Counted from the first letter of the stretch, positions 1 to 8,979 are shown. The stretch is 64,000 bases of DNA from Pseudomonas ekonensis (GCF_019145435.1 NZ_JAHSTS010000001.1:124001-188000); one strand, 5' to 3'. Numbers and translations: made by a program. The notes: generated by a model not told the origin, from the sequence alone.

Positions 1-1
1 C

Positions 2-130
2 TTCTATCACCAGCCGCAGACCATCGACGACCTGATCGACTTCGTGGTGGCGCGCATCCTCAACCTGCTGGGCATTCCCCAGGACATGCTGCCGCGCTGG
101 GGCGAACATCACCTGAGCAGCGATGAATAA
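2..130 (+). CDS. ubiX: Flavin prenyltransferase UbiX, C-terminal end (5' truncated)
   Basis: Only the last 42 residues are in the window. They read in frame from base 2 to a TAA and contain the segments [20 protein letters not shown] and [10 protein letters not shown], typical of the C-terminus of UbiX/Pad1. The family prenylates FMN with dimethylallyl phosphate to make the cofactor of the decarboxylase UbiD in ubiquinone synthesis. The next gene starts inside this one with an 8-base overlap, suggesting translational coupling. The rest of the gene lies to the left of the window. Confidence 0.85.
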   Translation, partial: FYHQPQTIDDLIDFVVARILNLLGIPQDMLPRWGEHHLSSDE

Positions 131-407
131 GCTGCTGGCGGTTCTGCTGGCGCTGCAACTGACCGGCTGCGCCACCGCGCGCACGCTGGACGCGGCCAAG
201 CCGGGCGCGCCGGTGGTGTATGCCGGCACGCGGCTGGATCTGTATGCGATCAATGGCGGGTGCTGCGCCAAGGACCGGTTCGGGGCCGAGGCGCCGGGGT
301 ATCCGCAGGTGGACCTGCCGGCCAGCGCGTTGCTCGACACGCTGTTGCTGCCGTTGTCGTTGCTGACGGTGATCGGCGTCGGGTTTCAGGCGACCGGGGG
401 ACTGTAG
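123..407 (+). CDS. YceK/YidQ-type small lipoprotein
   Basis: A 94-residue protein with a short hydrophobic signal sequence and a lipobox (LTGC, Cys16), so it is probably lipid-anchored. The mature part has the pattern [15 protein letters not shown], then a conserved [18 protein letters not shown] stretch, as in the YceK/YidQ lipoprotein family. Family members have no firmly established function. Its ATG lies within the end of ubiX (8-base overlap). The call rests on family pattern recognition; the lipobox is directly visible. Confidence 0.8.
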   Translation: MNKLLAVLLALQLTGCATARTLDAAKPGAPVVYAGTRLDLYAINGGCCAKDRFGAEAPGYPQVDLPASALLDTLLLPLSLLTVIGVGFQATGGL

Positions 408-499
408 GGGCGCGCTGCGCGCTCCCGCAGGTTCGGGGTCTGCACATTCCAGTGCGGGTGCGAGCCTGCCCGCGTTGGCGTCCTCGCAGACGCCGCAAA

Positions 500-1141
500 T
501 CACTTGCCGAGCTTTCTCAACTCATCCGACTCCACCACCCGCACCCCGTCCTGTTCCTCCAGCGCCAGGCGCCACATCGCCCGTGCCAGTTGGCAGGCTT
601 CGATGCCGCGGTACTTGCCGGGGATCAGTTTCGACAAGGGCCCGGCGAGCTGCTCGCCCAGGCGCGGTTCGCTGCGGTCGCCCAGCAGCAGCGAAGGCCG
701 GCAGATGGTCAACTGCGGCCAGTCCTGGGCGCGCAAGGCGTACTCCATTTCGCCTTTGACCCGGTTGTAGAAAATCGAGGACCTGCGGTCGGCCCCCAGC
801 GCGCTGATCACGATCAGGTGCCGTGCGCCCATTTCCCGGGCGCGTTTGGCGAAGGCCACGACCATGTCCAGGTCCACCGCGCGGAACGCCTCTTCGGAGC
901 CGGCCTGCTTGATGGTGGTGCCCAGGCAGCAGTAGGCGATGTCGACCCGCCCGGAGAGTTGCGGCAGGAACGCCTGCGGATCGCCGACGGGGTTTTCCAG
1001 GTGAGGATGCTCGGCCAGCGGCCGGCGTGAAGGGGCGAGCACTCGGGTGATCGTCGGCTCGTTGAGCAGGCGGTCGAGCAGATGTTCACCGGTCAACCCG
1101 GTGGCTCCGGCAAGCAAGACATGCTGAGGCGTCAAGTACAT
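500..1141 (-). CDS. NAD(P)-binding oxidoreductase, atypical SDR (HTATIP2/TIP30-like)
   Basis: A 213-residue Rossmann protein. The N-terminal [15 protein letters not shown] is the glycine-rich dinucleotide-binding loop of atypical short-chain dehydrogenases, and YNRVK near residue 125 matches the catalytic YxxxK. CLGTT and the [11 protein letters not shown] strand are typical of the TIP30/Yah-like subgroup. The substrate is not evident. It lies 27 bases downstream of the MORN-C13 peptidase gene on the same strand, so the two may share a transcript. It converges with the small lipoprotein gene to its left. Confidence 0.8.
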   Translation of the reverse strand: MYLTPQHVLLAGATGLTGEHLLDRLLNEPTITRVLAPSRRPLAEHPHLENPVGDPQAFLPQLSGRVDIAYCCLGTTIKQAGSEEAFRAVDLDMVVAFAKRAREMGARHLIVISALGADRRSSIFYNRVKGEMEYALRAQDWPQLTICRPSLLLGDRSEPRLGEQLAGPLSKLIPGKYRGIEACQLARAMWRLALEEQDGVRVVESDELRKLGK

Positions 1142-1168
1142 AGTGTCTCTCCCTTGATACTGTTCAGC

Positions 1169-2905
1169 TTAGTTGCTCTTTGTCGCCCCGTCGTTCAATG
1201 CAGCACTCTGCAACGCTTTTCTGGCCTGCTGCTTGCGCAGCAGTTGCCAGTGCGCCAACACGGTTTTCGGCGCCCAGATCTGTGGCTCCGACGCCTCGAA
1301 ATTGTCCGCCAGCTCCCGTTCGGCGACGGTGGCCTTGGCCAGCTTGAAGGCCTGCTCCAGGTCGTCGGTCTGGTTCAGCGCCTGGGCGAACAGCGCGTCG
1401 CCGAAGTAGGTGAAGTTGGCTTCCTCCGAACAGCCGAAGGACACGCGGTCGCCGCGCGAGGCGGTCATGATCAGCGTGCGTTCGTCCTTGAGCGCCGGAA
1501 TGAAGCCGCCGGAATAGCAGGCGGAAATCACGATGACCTTGTCGCGGTTCTTCAGCGGCGCCAGCACGGCGGCCAGTTCGTCGGCGGGCAGGTCGGCCAG
1601 CTCCATGCGCGGCTGGTCGAGCACCAGTTCGTGCTCGGCGGTGCCGTGGCTGGTGAGGTAGATGAACACCAGGTCTTCCGGGCCGCTGCGTTCGGCCAGG
1701 GTCTGGGCGGCGCGGCGCAGGTTCTCGCGGGTGGCCATCGGCCGGTCGCCGAGGTGGTCGCGGTGGTTGACCAGGCGGATCTGGCCGTAGGCGCCGAAGC
1801 GGCTGGCGAGCATGTTGGCGACGTAGTCGGATTCGCGCAGGAACACGCTCTGCTTGCCGTCGCCGCCCAGGGTCAGGGTGTACAGCTCCACGGCCGGGGT
1901 CGAGGCGGGCACGCTGCCCAGGGCATCGTCGAGCAGCCGCCCCTGGGCCAGCAGGCCCAGCTCGAGGGTGTCGGGCAACAGCTTGCCGTCGGCGTCGCGC
2001 ACCCGCTGGCCGTTGACCCAGGTGCCGCTCAGGACGGTGCCGTCGGTGAGCACCAGGGTGCCGCGCCCGGCGTAGCTGTCGCCGTCGAACTGGCCGATGT
2101 AGAAGCTGCCGTCGGACAGGTTCAGGCGGCCCTGGCCGCTGAAGCGCCAGTCGTTGAAGTCACCGGTGTAATGGCTGCCGTCGGCGCCGATCAGTTCGCC
2201 CTTGCCGGTCAGCGCGCCTTCCTTGAACTGGCCGAGCCACACGTCGCCGTCGGCGTTCTCGTAGCGGCCCTTGCCGTGCAGTTGGTTGTTCTTGAAGCCG
2301 CCGACATAGATGTCGCCGTCGGCGCTGTTGAAGGTGCCGTTGCCTTCCAGCTGGCCGTTGACGAACCGGCCGGTGAACTGGTTGCCGCTGGCGTCGCCGC
2401 GCTGGCCTTCGCCGTTGGGCTTGCCGTTGGCGAACTGGCCCTGGTAGGAGCTGCCGTCGTCGAGTTCCAGGCGGCCGAGGCCTGCGTACTGGTCGGCCTT
2501 GAACTCGCCGCGGTAGGTCATGGCGTTTTCCTTCAGGGTGCCTTCGCCGTCGCGCCGGCCCAGCTTGAAGCCGCCGGTGTAGCTGCTGCCGTGGGTGGTC
2601 AGCGTGCCCTGGCCGTCGAACAGGCCTTGCCGGAACTGGCCGCGGTAGACCTCGCCGTTGCTGCCGTGCCACTCGCCCTGACCGTGCCACTGGCCCTTGT
2701 CGAACGCGCCGGCGTACCAGCTGCCGTTGGGGTAGTCGACCCGGCCCTGGCCCTGCAGCAGGCCGTTGACCAGCTCGCCGCGGTAGCGCCCGCCGTCCGG
2801 CAGGTGCGCATCGGCCGGCAGCAGCGATTCGCCATCGCCGCAGGCGGCGAGCATCAGGGCCAGGGCAAGGGGGGCAATCGGGGCAAGGGACACAAATGGG
2901 CGCAT
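1169..2905 (-). CDS. MORN-repeat lipoprotein with C13 (legumain/caspase-like) peptidase domain
   Basis: The start chosen at 2905 gives 578 residues with a signal peptide and lipobox LAAC (Cys22); an upstream in-frame ATG at 2956 would spoil the signal. Residues about 40-305 hold eleven MORN repeats of roughly 23 residues (pattern Y-x-G-x-F-x-x-G-x-x-x-G-x-G) plus a partial twelfth. From about residue 345 a clan CD peptidase fold follows, with YLTSHG (His420) and ISACYSGGF (Cys463) as the probable catalytic dyad. MORN repeats often bind lipids or other proteins and C13 enzymes cleave after Asn/Asp, but the substrate here is unknown. It is predicted to be membrane-anchored in the periplasm. Confidence 0.85.
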   Translation of the reverse strand: MRPFVSLAPIAPLALALMLAACGDGESLLPADAHLPDGGRYRGELVNGLLQGQGRVDYPNGSWYAGAFDKGQWHGQGEWHGSNGEVYRGQFRQGLFDGQGTLTTHGSSYTGGFKLGRRDGEGTLKENAMTYRGEFKADQYAGLGRLELDDGSSYQGQFANGKPNGEGQRGDASGNQFTGRFVNGQLEGNGTFNSADGDIYVGGFKNNQLHGKGRYENADGDVWLGQFKEGALTGKGELIGADGSHYTGDFNDWRFSGQGRLNLSDGSFYIGQFDGDSYAGRGTLVLTDGTVLSGTWVNGQRVRDADGKLLPDTLELGLLAQGRLLDDALGSVPASTPAVELYTLTLGGDGKQSVFLRESDYVANMLASRFGAYGQIRLVNHRDHLGDRPMATRENLRRAAQTLAERSGPEDLVFIYLTSHGTAEHELVLDQPRMELADLPADELAAVLAPLKNRDKVIVISACYSGGFIPALKDERTLIMTASRGDRVSFGCSEEANFTYFGDALFAQALNQTDDLEQAFKLAKATVAERELADNFEASEPQIWAPKTVLAHWQLLRKQQARKALQSAALNDGATKSN

Positions 2906-3014
2906 GGCGGGTTCCGGGCAATTAGGCGACCGAGTATGCCGCAGCCGGGTGGCCATATACAGCCGGGAGGCGGGGCGGATGCGAAACGGCGTGAGCCGCT
3001 TCGCATCCCGGTGC

Positions 3015-3470
3015 TCAGACGAAGCAGAGCGACAGCGGTTCGGCGATGTAGGCCGGTTTTTCCGAGCCTTCGATCTCCAGCGTCGCGTTGGCCTTGAGCA
3101 GCCACTGGCCGGGTTTCTTCTCGGTCACGTCAACCAGGTCGACCTTGAGGCGGACCTTGGAATCGACCTTGACCGGTTGGATGAAGCGCACGCTGTCCAG
3201 CCCGTAGTTGACCACCATCTTCACGCCCTTGGGCAGGATCAGGATGTCTTCCATCAGTTTGGGCATCAGCGAAAGCGTGAGGAATCCGTGTGCGATGGTG
3301 CTGCCAAATGGCGTTTGCGCGGCTTTGACCGGGTCGACGTGGATGAACTGGAAATCCCCTGTGGCTTCGGCGAACAGGTTGATGCGCTCCTGATCGATGG
3401 TGAGCCATTCGGAACGTCCGAGTTCCTTGCCGACATAATCTTTGAGCTCTGCAACGGGAACATAGGGCAT
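3015..3470 (-). CDS. MaoC-family (R)-specific enoyl-CoA hydratase-like protein
   Basis: A 151-residue hot-dog fold protein. GDFQFIHVD carries the Asp-x4-His pair of MaoC/PhaJ hydratases, followed by the segment GSTIAHGFLTLSL. Such enzymes hydrate trans-2-enoyl-CoA to (R)-3-hydroxyacyl-CoA. The start at 3470 is preferred over an in-frame ATG 21 bases upstream because AAGGAG sits eight bases before it. It is divergent from lrgA. The precise acyl-chain preference cannot be read from the sequence. Confidence 0.85.
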   Translation of the reverse strand: MPYVPVAELKDYVGKELGRSEWLTIDQERINLFAEATGDFQFIHVDPVKAAQTPFGSTIAHGFLTLSLMPKLMEDILILPKGVKMVVNYGLDSVRFIQPVKVDSKVRLKVDLVDVTEKKPGQWLLKANATLEIEGSEKPAYIAEPLSLCFV

Positions 3471-3664
3471 TGAGACTCTCCTTGGGTTCATCGGTTTTAT
3501 CGTTTTTCAGGTGGGGGGACATGACCGCCCTGCGAACCACTGTAGATCATCATGGCGATTTGCTCCGGTCAACCTGGCATGCTTTTGGCGAATGCCTGTG
3601 CATAGGCGCCGCATGCTTATAATGCCCCGCCCGTGCTTGGCGGGCGGTCGGACGGAGATGTCGG

Positions 3665-4027
3665 ATGTTGCTACGTGGCCTGACCTGGCTGGTGCTGTTC
3701 CAATTGCTCGGCACGGCGCTCAACCATTTGCTGTTGCCGGTGTTGCCGGGGCCGATCATCGGCCTGCTGCTGTTGCTGGGGTTCCTGATCGTGCGCGGCG
3801 AGGTCGGCGAGCCGCTGAGCCTGGCCGCCGGCAGCCTGCTGCGTTACCTGCCGTTGCTGCTGGTGCCGCCGGCGGTGGGGGTGATGGTGTACGCCTGCGC
3901 CATCGCCGCGGATTTCTGGGCCATCGTCGGTGCGCTGGTGGTGTCGCTGATCCTGTCCATGGCGTTCGCCGGGGTGCTGATGCAGCGCCTGGTCAAGCGT
4001 CACGCCGCCGGCACGGAGGAGTCCTGA
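3665..4027 (+). CDS. lrgA: CidA/LrgA family membrane protein
   Basis: A 120-residue protein with four predicted membrane segments and the family motif PGPIIGLLLL after the first helix. CidA/LrgA proteins are holin-like membrane proteins tied to murein hydrolase control and programmed lysis, and more recently to export of pyruvate or other small molecules. The stop TGA overlaps the ATG of the next gene by one base, so this is the first gene of a coupled lrgA-lrgB pair. Whether it is better named CidA or LrgA cannot be decided from sequence alone. Confidence 0.88.
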   Translation: MLLRGLTWLVLFQLLGTALNHLLLPVLPGPIIGLLLLLGFLIVRGEVGEPLSLAAGSLLRYLPLLLVPPAVGVMVYACAIAADFWAIVGALVVSLILSMAFAGVLMQRLVKRHAAGTEES

Positions 4028-4743
4028 TGCTGTTCGACTGGCAAGGCGCCTGGGCGTCGGTGATCCACCATCCGCTGTTCGGCATCGGCGTCACCCTGGG
4101 CGCTTATCAACTGGTGCTGGCGGCGTTCGAGAGGACCCGCTGGATCTTCCTGCAACCGGTGCTGGTGTCGATGCTGCTGGTGATCGGCGTGCTGGTCGGC
4201 TGCGGCCTGAGCTACGCCGAGTACCGCAAGAGCACCGAGATCCTCAGCGTCCTGCTGGGGCCTGCGACCGTCGCGCTGGCGGTGCCGCTGTACCTGAACC
4301 TGCGGCGCATCCGCCAATTGTTCTGGCCGATCTTTACTACGCTGGTGATAGGCGGCGTGGTCGCCACCGGCATGGGCGTGGCGCTGGGCTGGTGGTTCGG
4401 CGCCGACCGCATGATCCTCATGACCATGGCGCCCAAGTCGGTGACCTCGCCGATCGCCATGCTGGTGGCCGAGCAGATCGGCGGCGTGGCGGCGCTGGCG
4501 GCGGTGTTCGTGCTGATCACCGGGGTGATCGGCGCGATCTTCGGCCCGGCGCTGCTCGACCGCCTCGGCGTGCGCAGCCCCGAGGCGCGCGGCATGGCGC
4601 TGGGCATGACGGCGCACGCGGTGGGCACGTCGGTGGCCTTGCAGGAAAGCGATGAGTGCGGCGCCTTCGCGGCGCTGGCGATGAGTCTGATGGGCGTGGC
4701 CACGGCGGTGTTCCTGCCGTTGGCGGTGTCGATGGTGGTGTAA
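4027..4743 (+). CDS. lrgB: LrgB/CidB family membrane protein
   Basis: A 238-residue polytopic membrane protein of LrgB length. Recognisable segments are LVGCGLSYAEYRKS, LGPATVALAVPLY, the MAPKSVTSPIAM motif and the C-terminal GLTAHAVGTS-like stretch (here GMTAHAVGTSVA). It is the usual partner of LrgA in membrane permeability or small-molecule export. ATG at 4027 overlaps the lrgA stop by one base (TGATG), giving translational coupling. A LON-domain gene follows after about ten bases, probably on the same transcript. Confidence 0.9.
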   Translation: MLFDWQGAWASVIHHPLFGIGVTLGAYQLVLAAFERTRWIFLQPVLVSMLLVIGVLVGCGLSYAEYRKSTEILSVLLGPATVALAVPLYLNLRRIRQLFWPIFTTLVIGGVVATGMGVALGWWFGADRMILMTMAPKSVTSPIAMLVAEQIGGVAALAAVFVLITGVIGAIFGPALLDRLGVRSPEARGMALGMTAHAVGTSVALQESDECGAFAALAMSLMGVATAVFLPLAVSMVV

Positions 4744-4753
4744 GGATATGGCT

Positions 4754-5344
4754 ATGAGTCTGCCGCTTTTCCCGCTGAACACGGTGCTGTTTCCCGGCTG
4801 CAACCTCGACTTGCAGATCTTTGAGGCGCGCTACCTGGACATGATCGGCCGCTGCATGAAACAGGGCGCAGGCTTCGGCGTGGTGTGCATCCTCGACGGC
4901 GACGAGGTCGGCGCCGCGCCAGAAGGCTTCGCCCGGGTCGGCTGCGAGGCGCGCATCACCGACTTCCAGCAGCAGGACAACGGCCTGCTGGGCATCCGCG
5001 TGCAGGGCGGCCGGCGCTTCCGGGTGCTGCGCAGCGAGGTGCAGCGCGACCAGTTGCTCGTCGCCGACGTCGAATGGCTGGACGACGAACCCGAGCAGCC
5101 TTTGCAGGACGAGGACGCGGATCTGGTGGCCTTGCTCAAGGCGTTGGCCGAGCATCCGATGGTCGAGGCGCTGGACATGGGCACCCACGCGGCGGGGCAG
5201 CAGTCGCTGGCCAATCAGCTGGCCTACCTGCTGCCGTTCGCCGAGGCGGACAAGCTGGACCTGCTCCAGCTCGACGACCCGCAGCAGCGGCTGGACGCGA
5301 TCCAGGCGCTGCTCGACGAGCTGCAGGGAGAGCTGTTCGCTTGA
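4754..5344 (+). CDS. Stand-alone Lon substrate-binding (LON N-terminal) domain protein
   Basis: A 196-residue protein made only of the LON N-terminal domain: LPLFPLNTVLFPGCNLDLQI at the start, then IFEARYLDMI and FGVVCI, as in Lon proteases, but with no AAA+ or peptidase part. AAGGAT directly abuts an ATG at 4748, so the second ATG at 4754 has the better spacing and is chosen. Such proteins are common in pseudomonads and their role is not established; they may bind unfolded or specific protein substrates. It probably belongs to the lrgAB transcript. Confidence 0.85.
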   Translation: MSLPLFPLNTVLFPGCNLDLQIFEARYLDMIGRCMKQGAGFGVVCILDGDEVGAAPEGFARVGCEARITDFQQQDNGLLGIRVQGGRRFRVLRSEVQRDQLLVADVEWLDDEPEQPLQDEDADLVALLKALAEHPMVEALDMGTHAAGQQSLANQLAYLLPFAEADKLDLLQLDDPQQRLDAIQALLDELQGELFA

Positions 5345-5361
5345 GGGGCAGCGCTTGAGGG

Positions 5362-6678
5362 TCAGTAGGCGTAGCGCAGCATGACGTGGGGCAGGTGGCG
5401 CATGACAAACAGGCCGAACAGCGCCACCAGCGCCGGCAGCACCAGCCACCAGACTTTCTGCGGCATCGGCCCCAGCGGCGTCTGCCGCTGGATCAGCCAC
5501 AGCCCCGCCGCGCACGCGCACGCCGCCAGCATCGCGCCGGCCAGCACGTCCGTCGGCCAGTGCGCCCCCAGGTACACCCGCGACAGGGCGATGGCCATGG
5601 CCGGCAGGCAGCCGAGCAGCAGCCAGGTCAGGCGCATCCGCGGCGGCTGGCCGCGCCCGGCGAGCACCGCGAGGGTCAGGAACAGCGCGAACGAACCCGA
5701 GGCATGGCCGCTGGGCATGCTGTAGCTGGTCAGCGGATCGGTCAGCACCTCAGGGCGCAGCCGGGCGAAGAAGTGCTTGGTGGCGGTGTTGGCCAGCGCG
5801 GTGACGAGCAGGGTGCCGCCGACGAATATCGCATGGCGCCATTGGCGCATCAGCAGCAACAGGCCGGTGAACAAGGCGCTGAACAGCAGCATGTTGCGGA
5901 ACTCGCCGATCAGCGTGAAGGTGACGGCGATTTCGTCCAGGGCCGGCTGCCGGTGTTCCTGGATCAGCGTCATCACGCCCTGGTCCAGGGCGGTGAGGTA
6001 GGGGTAGCCGATGAACAGGCCGATCAGGATCAGCAGGCTCATGCCGCCGATCCACACCGTCGCCCGGCGATGGCGGCGCAGGCTGCTGTTGGCGCTCAGG
6101 CCGACCATCGCCGCGATGCTGCCGGCGACGATGCCGGCCTGCAGCCAGAAGCCTTCGGGCAGCGGCAGGCGGATCGCCGCGCCGGTGGCCCAGCCCGGCA
6201 ACAGATAGGCGACGCTCCAGCCGGCGGCGGCCAGCAGGCTCACGGCGGCGAAGCGCGGGAAGGGCATGTCGCACATGCCGGCGACCATCGGCAGCATGGG
6301 CCGCAGCGGGCCGATGAACCGGCCCACCAGCAGACTGGCGATGCCGTAGCGCTGGAAGTAGGTCTCGGCCCCGGCCATCCACTCCGGATGGTGGCGCAGC
6401 CCGGGCAGGCGCCGGATGTTCTGGTGGAAGTGGCGGCCCAGGTAATAGGAAACGGCGTCGCCCAGGATCCCGCCGAGAAAGCCCAGCAGCAAGGTTTCGC
6501 TCAGGGGCAGCGCGCCGCTGCCGGCCAGCACGGCCACGGCGAACAGCAGCACGGTGCCCGGCACGATGATGCCGGCGATCGCCAGGCATTCCACGAAGGC
6601 GATGATCAACACCGCCGCCGCCAGCCATTGCGGGTTGGCCGCCAGCCATCCGGTCACGCTATCGAGCCATTGGCCCAT
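5362..6678 (-). CDS. DedA family - PAP2 phosphatase fusion membrane protein
   Basis: A 438-residue polytopic protein. Residues 1 to about 200 are a DedA/SNARE-associated domain (GTVLLFAVAVLAGSG, LGDAVSYYLGRHFH, the VGRFIGPLRPMLPMVAG signature). Residues from about 215 form a PAP2 acid phosphatase with the three motifs KHFFARLRP, SMPSGHASG and SRVYLGAHWPTD. PAP2 enzymes of this type dephosphorylate undecaprenyl diphosphate or other lipid phosphates; DedA proteins have been linked to undecaprenyl phosphate flipping. The fusion may therefore combine two steps of lipid-carrier recycling. It converges with the LON-domain gene. Confidence 0.92.
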   Translation of the reverse strand: MGQWLDSVTGWLAANPQWLAAAVLIIAFVECLAIAGIIVPGTVLLFAVAVLAGSGALPLSETLLLGFLGGILGDAVSYYLGRHFHQNIRRLPGLRHHPEWMAGAETYFQRYGIASLLVGRFIGPLRPMLPMVAGMCDMPFPRFAAVSLLAAAGWSVAYLLPGWATGAAIRLPLPEGFWLQAGIVAGSIAAMVGLSANSSLRRHRRATVWIGGMSLLILIGLFIGYPYLTALDQGVMTLIQEHRQPALDEIAVTFTLIGEFRNMLLFSALFTGLLLLMRQWRHAIFVGGTLLVTALANTATKHFFARLRPEVLTDPLTSYSMPSGHASGSFALFLTLAVLAGRGQPPRMRLTWLLLGCLPAMAIALSRVYLGAHWPTDVLAGAMLAACACAAGLWLIQRQTPLGPMPQKVWWLVLPALVALFGLFVMRHLPHVMLRYAY

Positions 6679-6708
6679 TGCACATCACTCCATCCATTCC
6701 ATAAAAAA

Positions 6709-6802
6709 CCTGTAGGACCGAGCCTGCCCGCGATCGCGGTGCGTCAGCAAGCGAATGCGTCCGCTGAGCCTGCGCCATCGCGAGCAGGCTCGCTCCTACA
6801 GG
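6709..6802. repeat. REP pair in inverted orientation (GTAGGAGCGAGCC type)
   Basis: Two REP sequences face each other: CCTGTAGGACCGAGCCTGCC begins at 6709 and its near-perfect reverse complement, ending GCTCGCTCCTACAGG, finishes at 6802. Each can form its own hairpin around GAGCCTGCCCGC/GCGAGCAGGCTCGC. It fills the space upstream of the DedA-PAP2 gene and downstream of the glycosylase gene. Confidence 0.85.
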
Positions 6803-6830
6803 GCATTGCCTGTCCGGGATCCCGGCATAT

Positions 6831-7529
6831 TCAAGGCAGCAAAACGTAATCGCGCCCTTCGACCTGCCCCCGGCGCAGGGGGTTCCGGGTGCACCACTGC
6901 GCGTAGGCGGCGTCGACGAAGCGGTACATCAAATGCTCGTCGCGCCCGTGGGGAATGCCCAGCCGGGTGGTCTGGATGATATGGCTCGGGGCCGGGCCGG
7001 TGTCTTCCACCAGCAGCACGTCGTGGTCGAATCGCTTGGCGTCCCACACCGGCACCTTCAGCCCCAGCGCCTTGCACAGCAGCGTCTGCCCGGCGCAGAG
7101 CTTTTGCGACGGGCGCGGCCGGCCCTGGGCGTCGGGGTTGTTCAGCAGCATCTGCGCCAGGCTGGCCGGCCCGCTGACCTCATCGACCCACGGATAGGCG
7201 GATTTGATCAGCACCGCATTGCCGGGCCCCTGGGCGCTGAAGTTCAGCGAATCGCCGCCGCGGGCGTAGTACATATAGATGTGCCCGCCGTCCAGAAACA
7301 AAGCCTTACGCTTTTCTGTGTAGCCGAGGGAGGCGTGGCTGCCTTTTTCTTCGCAGTAATAGGCCTCGGTCTCGATGATCCGCGCGCTGAGCCACAGGTC
7401 GCCGACCCGGTGGCGGATGACTTTGCCCAACAGATCCTGCGCCAGCGTCTGTGCATCGCGGTCGAAGAAAGCGTCCGCGAGGCCGGCGGGCCGGGGCGCG
7501 GCGGGGAGGGGAACGGTCAGGTTGGACAT
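6831..7529 (-). CDS. mpg: DNA-3-methyladenine glycosylase (AAG/MPG family)
   Basis: A 232-residue protein of the mammalian-type alkyladenine glycosylase family. IIETEAYY carries the catalytic Glu, and HIYMYYARGGDSLNFSA is the conserved strand and loop lining the base pocket; GPASLAQML and LRAGLL-like QTLLCKALGLK follow as usual. It removes 3-methyladenine, hypoxanthine and ethenoadenine from DNA in base excision repair. It is divergent from proA and apparently monocistronic, with a REP pair after its stop. Confidence 0.93.
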   Translation of the reverse strand: MSNLTVPLPAAPRPAGLADAFFDRDAQTLAQDLLGKVIRHRVGDLWLSARIIETEAYYCEEKGSHASLGYTEKRKALFLDGGHIYMYYARGGDSLNFSAQGPGNAVLIKSAYPWVDEVSGPASLAQMLLNNPDAQGRPRPSQKLCAGQTLLCKALGLKVPVWDAKRFDHDVLLVEDTGPAPSHIIQTTRLGIPHGRDEHLMYRFVDAAYAQWCTRNPLRRGQVEGRDYVLLP

Positions 7530-7664
7530 GGCGGGCGGCGTTCATCCAGGCTCGGGAGGGCGCGATGATAACAATTTGGATCTTAATCACAGCTGAACGT
7601 CGGCAAATCCAAAGCGATTTCGACCATCCGCCCGTCACCGCTGTTAGTCCCGGGACGCGACAGC

Positions 7665-7670
7665 TATAAT
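7665..7670 (+). promoter_or_regulatory. Candidate -10 box upstream of proA
   Basis: A perfect TATAAT lies 36 bases before the proA ATG in otherwise GC-rich DNA. The region 17 bases upstream (around TGTTAG) is a poor -35 match, so the promoter assignment rests mainly on the -10 sequence and position. Confidence 0.4.
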
Positions 7671-7706
7671 CTGCCGCTTTCCTCTTTGCCAAGACCCCAG
7701 CAGACC

Positions 7707-8978
7707 ATGACTGAGTCCGTTCTTGACTACATGACCCGATTGGGTCGCGCCGCCCGCGAAGCGTCCCGGGTCATCGGCCGTGCCGGCACCGCGCAGAAGA
7801 ACCGCGCCCTGCTGGCTGCCGCCAATGCCCTGGACGCCGCCCGCGCCGAGCTTGCGGCAGCCAACGAACAGGATCTGACCGCCGGTCGCGCCAACGGCCT
7901 GGAGCCGGCGCTGCTGGAGCGTCTGGAACTGACCCCGGCGCGCATCGACGGCATGATCACCGGCCTGCGCCAGGTGGCGGCATTGCCCGATCCTGTGGGC
8001 GCGATCCGGGACATGAGCTTCCGTCCGTCGGGCATCCAGGTCGGCAAGATGCGCGTGCCGCTGGGCGTGATCGGGATCATCTACGAATCCCGGCCGAACG
8101 TGACCATCGATGCCGCGAGCCTGTGCCTGAAGTCCGGCAACGCGACCATCCTGCGCGGCGGCTCCGAGGCGATCCATTCCAACCGCGCCATCGCCGCCTG
8201 CATCCAGCGCGGCCTGGCCGAAGCCGGCTTGCCGCCCGCCGTGGTGCAAGTGGTCGAGACCACCGACCGCGCCGCCGTCGGCGCGCTGATCGCGATGCCC
8301 GAGCACGTCGACGTGATCGTGCCCCGTGGCGGCCGTGGCCTGATCGAGCGCATCAGCCGCGATGCCCGGGTGCCGGTGATCAAGCACCTGGACGGCATCT
8401 GCCACGTCTACGTCGGCGAGCACGCCGACCTGGCCAAGGCCGAGCGCATCGCCTTCAACGCCAAGACCTACCGCTACGGCATCTGCGGCGCCATGGAGAC
8501 CCTGCTGGTCGACCAGAGCGTCGCGCAGGACTTCCTGCCGTCGATGGCCGCCCGCTTCCGCGAGAAGGGCGTCGAGCTGCGCGGCTGCGAGCGCACCCGC
8601 GCGATCATCGACGCGGTGGCGGCCACCGAAGACGACTGGAGCACCGAATACCTGGCGCCGATCCTGTCGGTCCGCGTCGTCGACGGCCTGGACCAGGCCA
8701 TCGAACACATCAACCGCTACGGCTCCCACCACACCGACTCGATCGTCAGCGAACACCTGGCCGACACCCGGCGGTTCGTGGCGGAAGTCGATTCGGCATC
8801 GGTGATGATCAATACCCCGACCTGCTTCGCCGACGGTTTCGAATACGGATTGGGTGCCGAGATCGGCATTTCTACTGATAAGCTGCACGCCCGCGGCCCG
8901 GTGGGTCTCGAAGGCCTGACCTGCGAGAAGTACATCGTGGTCGGTGATGGCCAGTTGCGCGGCCAGGCGACGGTCTGA
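7707..8978 (+). CDS. proA: Gamma-glutamyl phosphate reductase
   Basis: A 423-residue protein of the ProA subfamily of aldehyde dehydrogenases, with [37 protein letters not shown] and the catalytic cysteine in [11 protein letters not shown] (Cys260). It reduces gamma-glutamyl phosphate with NADPH to glutamate semialdehyde, the second step of proline synthesis. The ATG at 7707 is preferred to one 21 bases upstream because it gives the standard N-terminus MTESVLDYM. nadD follows with essentially no gap, so the two are probably one operon. Confidence 0.97.
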   Translation: MTESVLDYMTRLGRAAREASRVIGRAGTAQKNRALLAAANALDAARAELAAANEQDLTAGRANGLEPALLERLELTPARIDGMITGLRQVAALPDPVGAIRDMSFRPSGIQVGKMRVPLGVIGIIYESRPNVTIDAASLCLKSGNATILRGGSEAIHSNRAIAACIQRGLAEAGLPPAVVQVVETTDRAAVGALIAMPEHVDVIVPRGGRGLIERISRDARVPVIKHLDGICHVYVGEHADLAKAERIAFNAKTYRYGICGAMETLLVDQSVAQDFLPSMAARFREKGVELRGCERTRAIIDAVAATEDDWSTEYLAPILSVRVVDGLDQAIEHINRYGSHHTDSIVSEHLADTRRFVAEVDSASVMINTPTCFADGFEYGLGAEIGISTDKLHARGPVGLEGLTCEKYIVVGDGQLRGQATV

Positions 8979-8979
8979 C

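Noticed and set aside
408..499. REP-like sequence between the first lipoprotein and SDR genes.
   Set aside because: Only short matches (GCGAGCCTGCCCGCG) without a clean palindrome; too degenerate to call.
1082..3097. A 671-codon + strand frame opposite the MORN-C13 gene.
   Set aside because: It is repetitive only because the MORN repeats are; no start signal or known fold.
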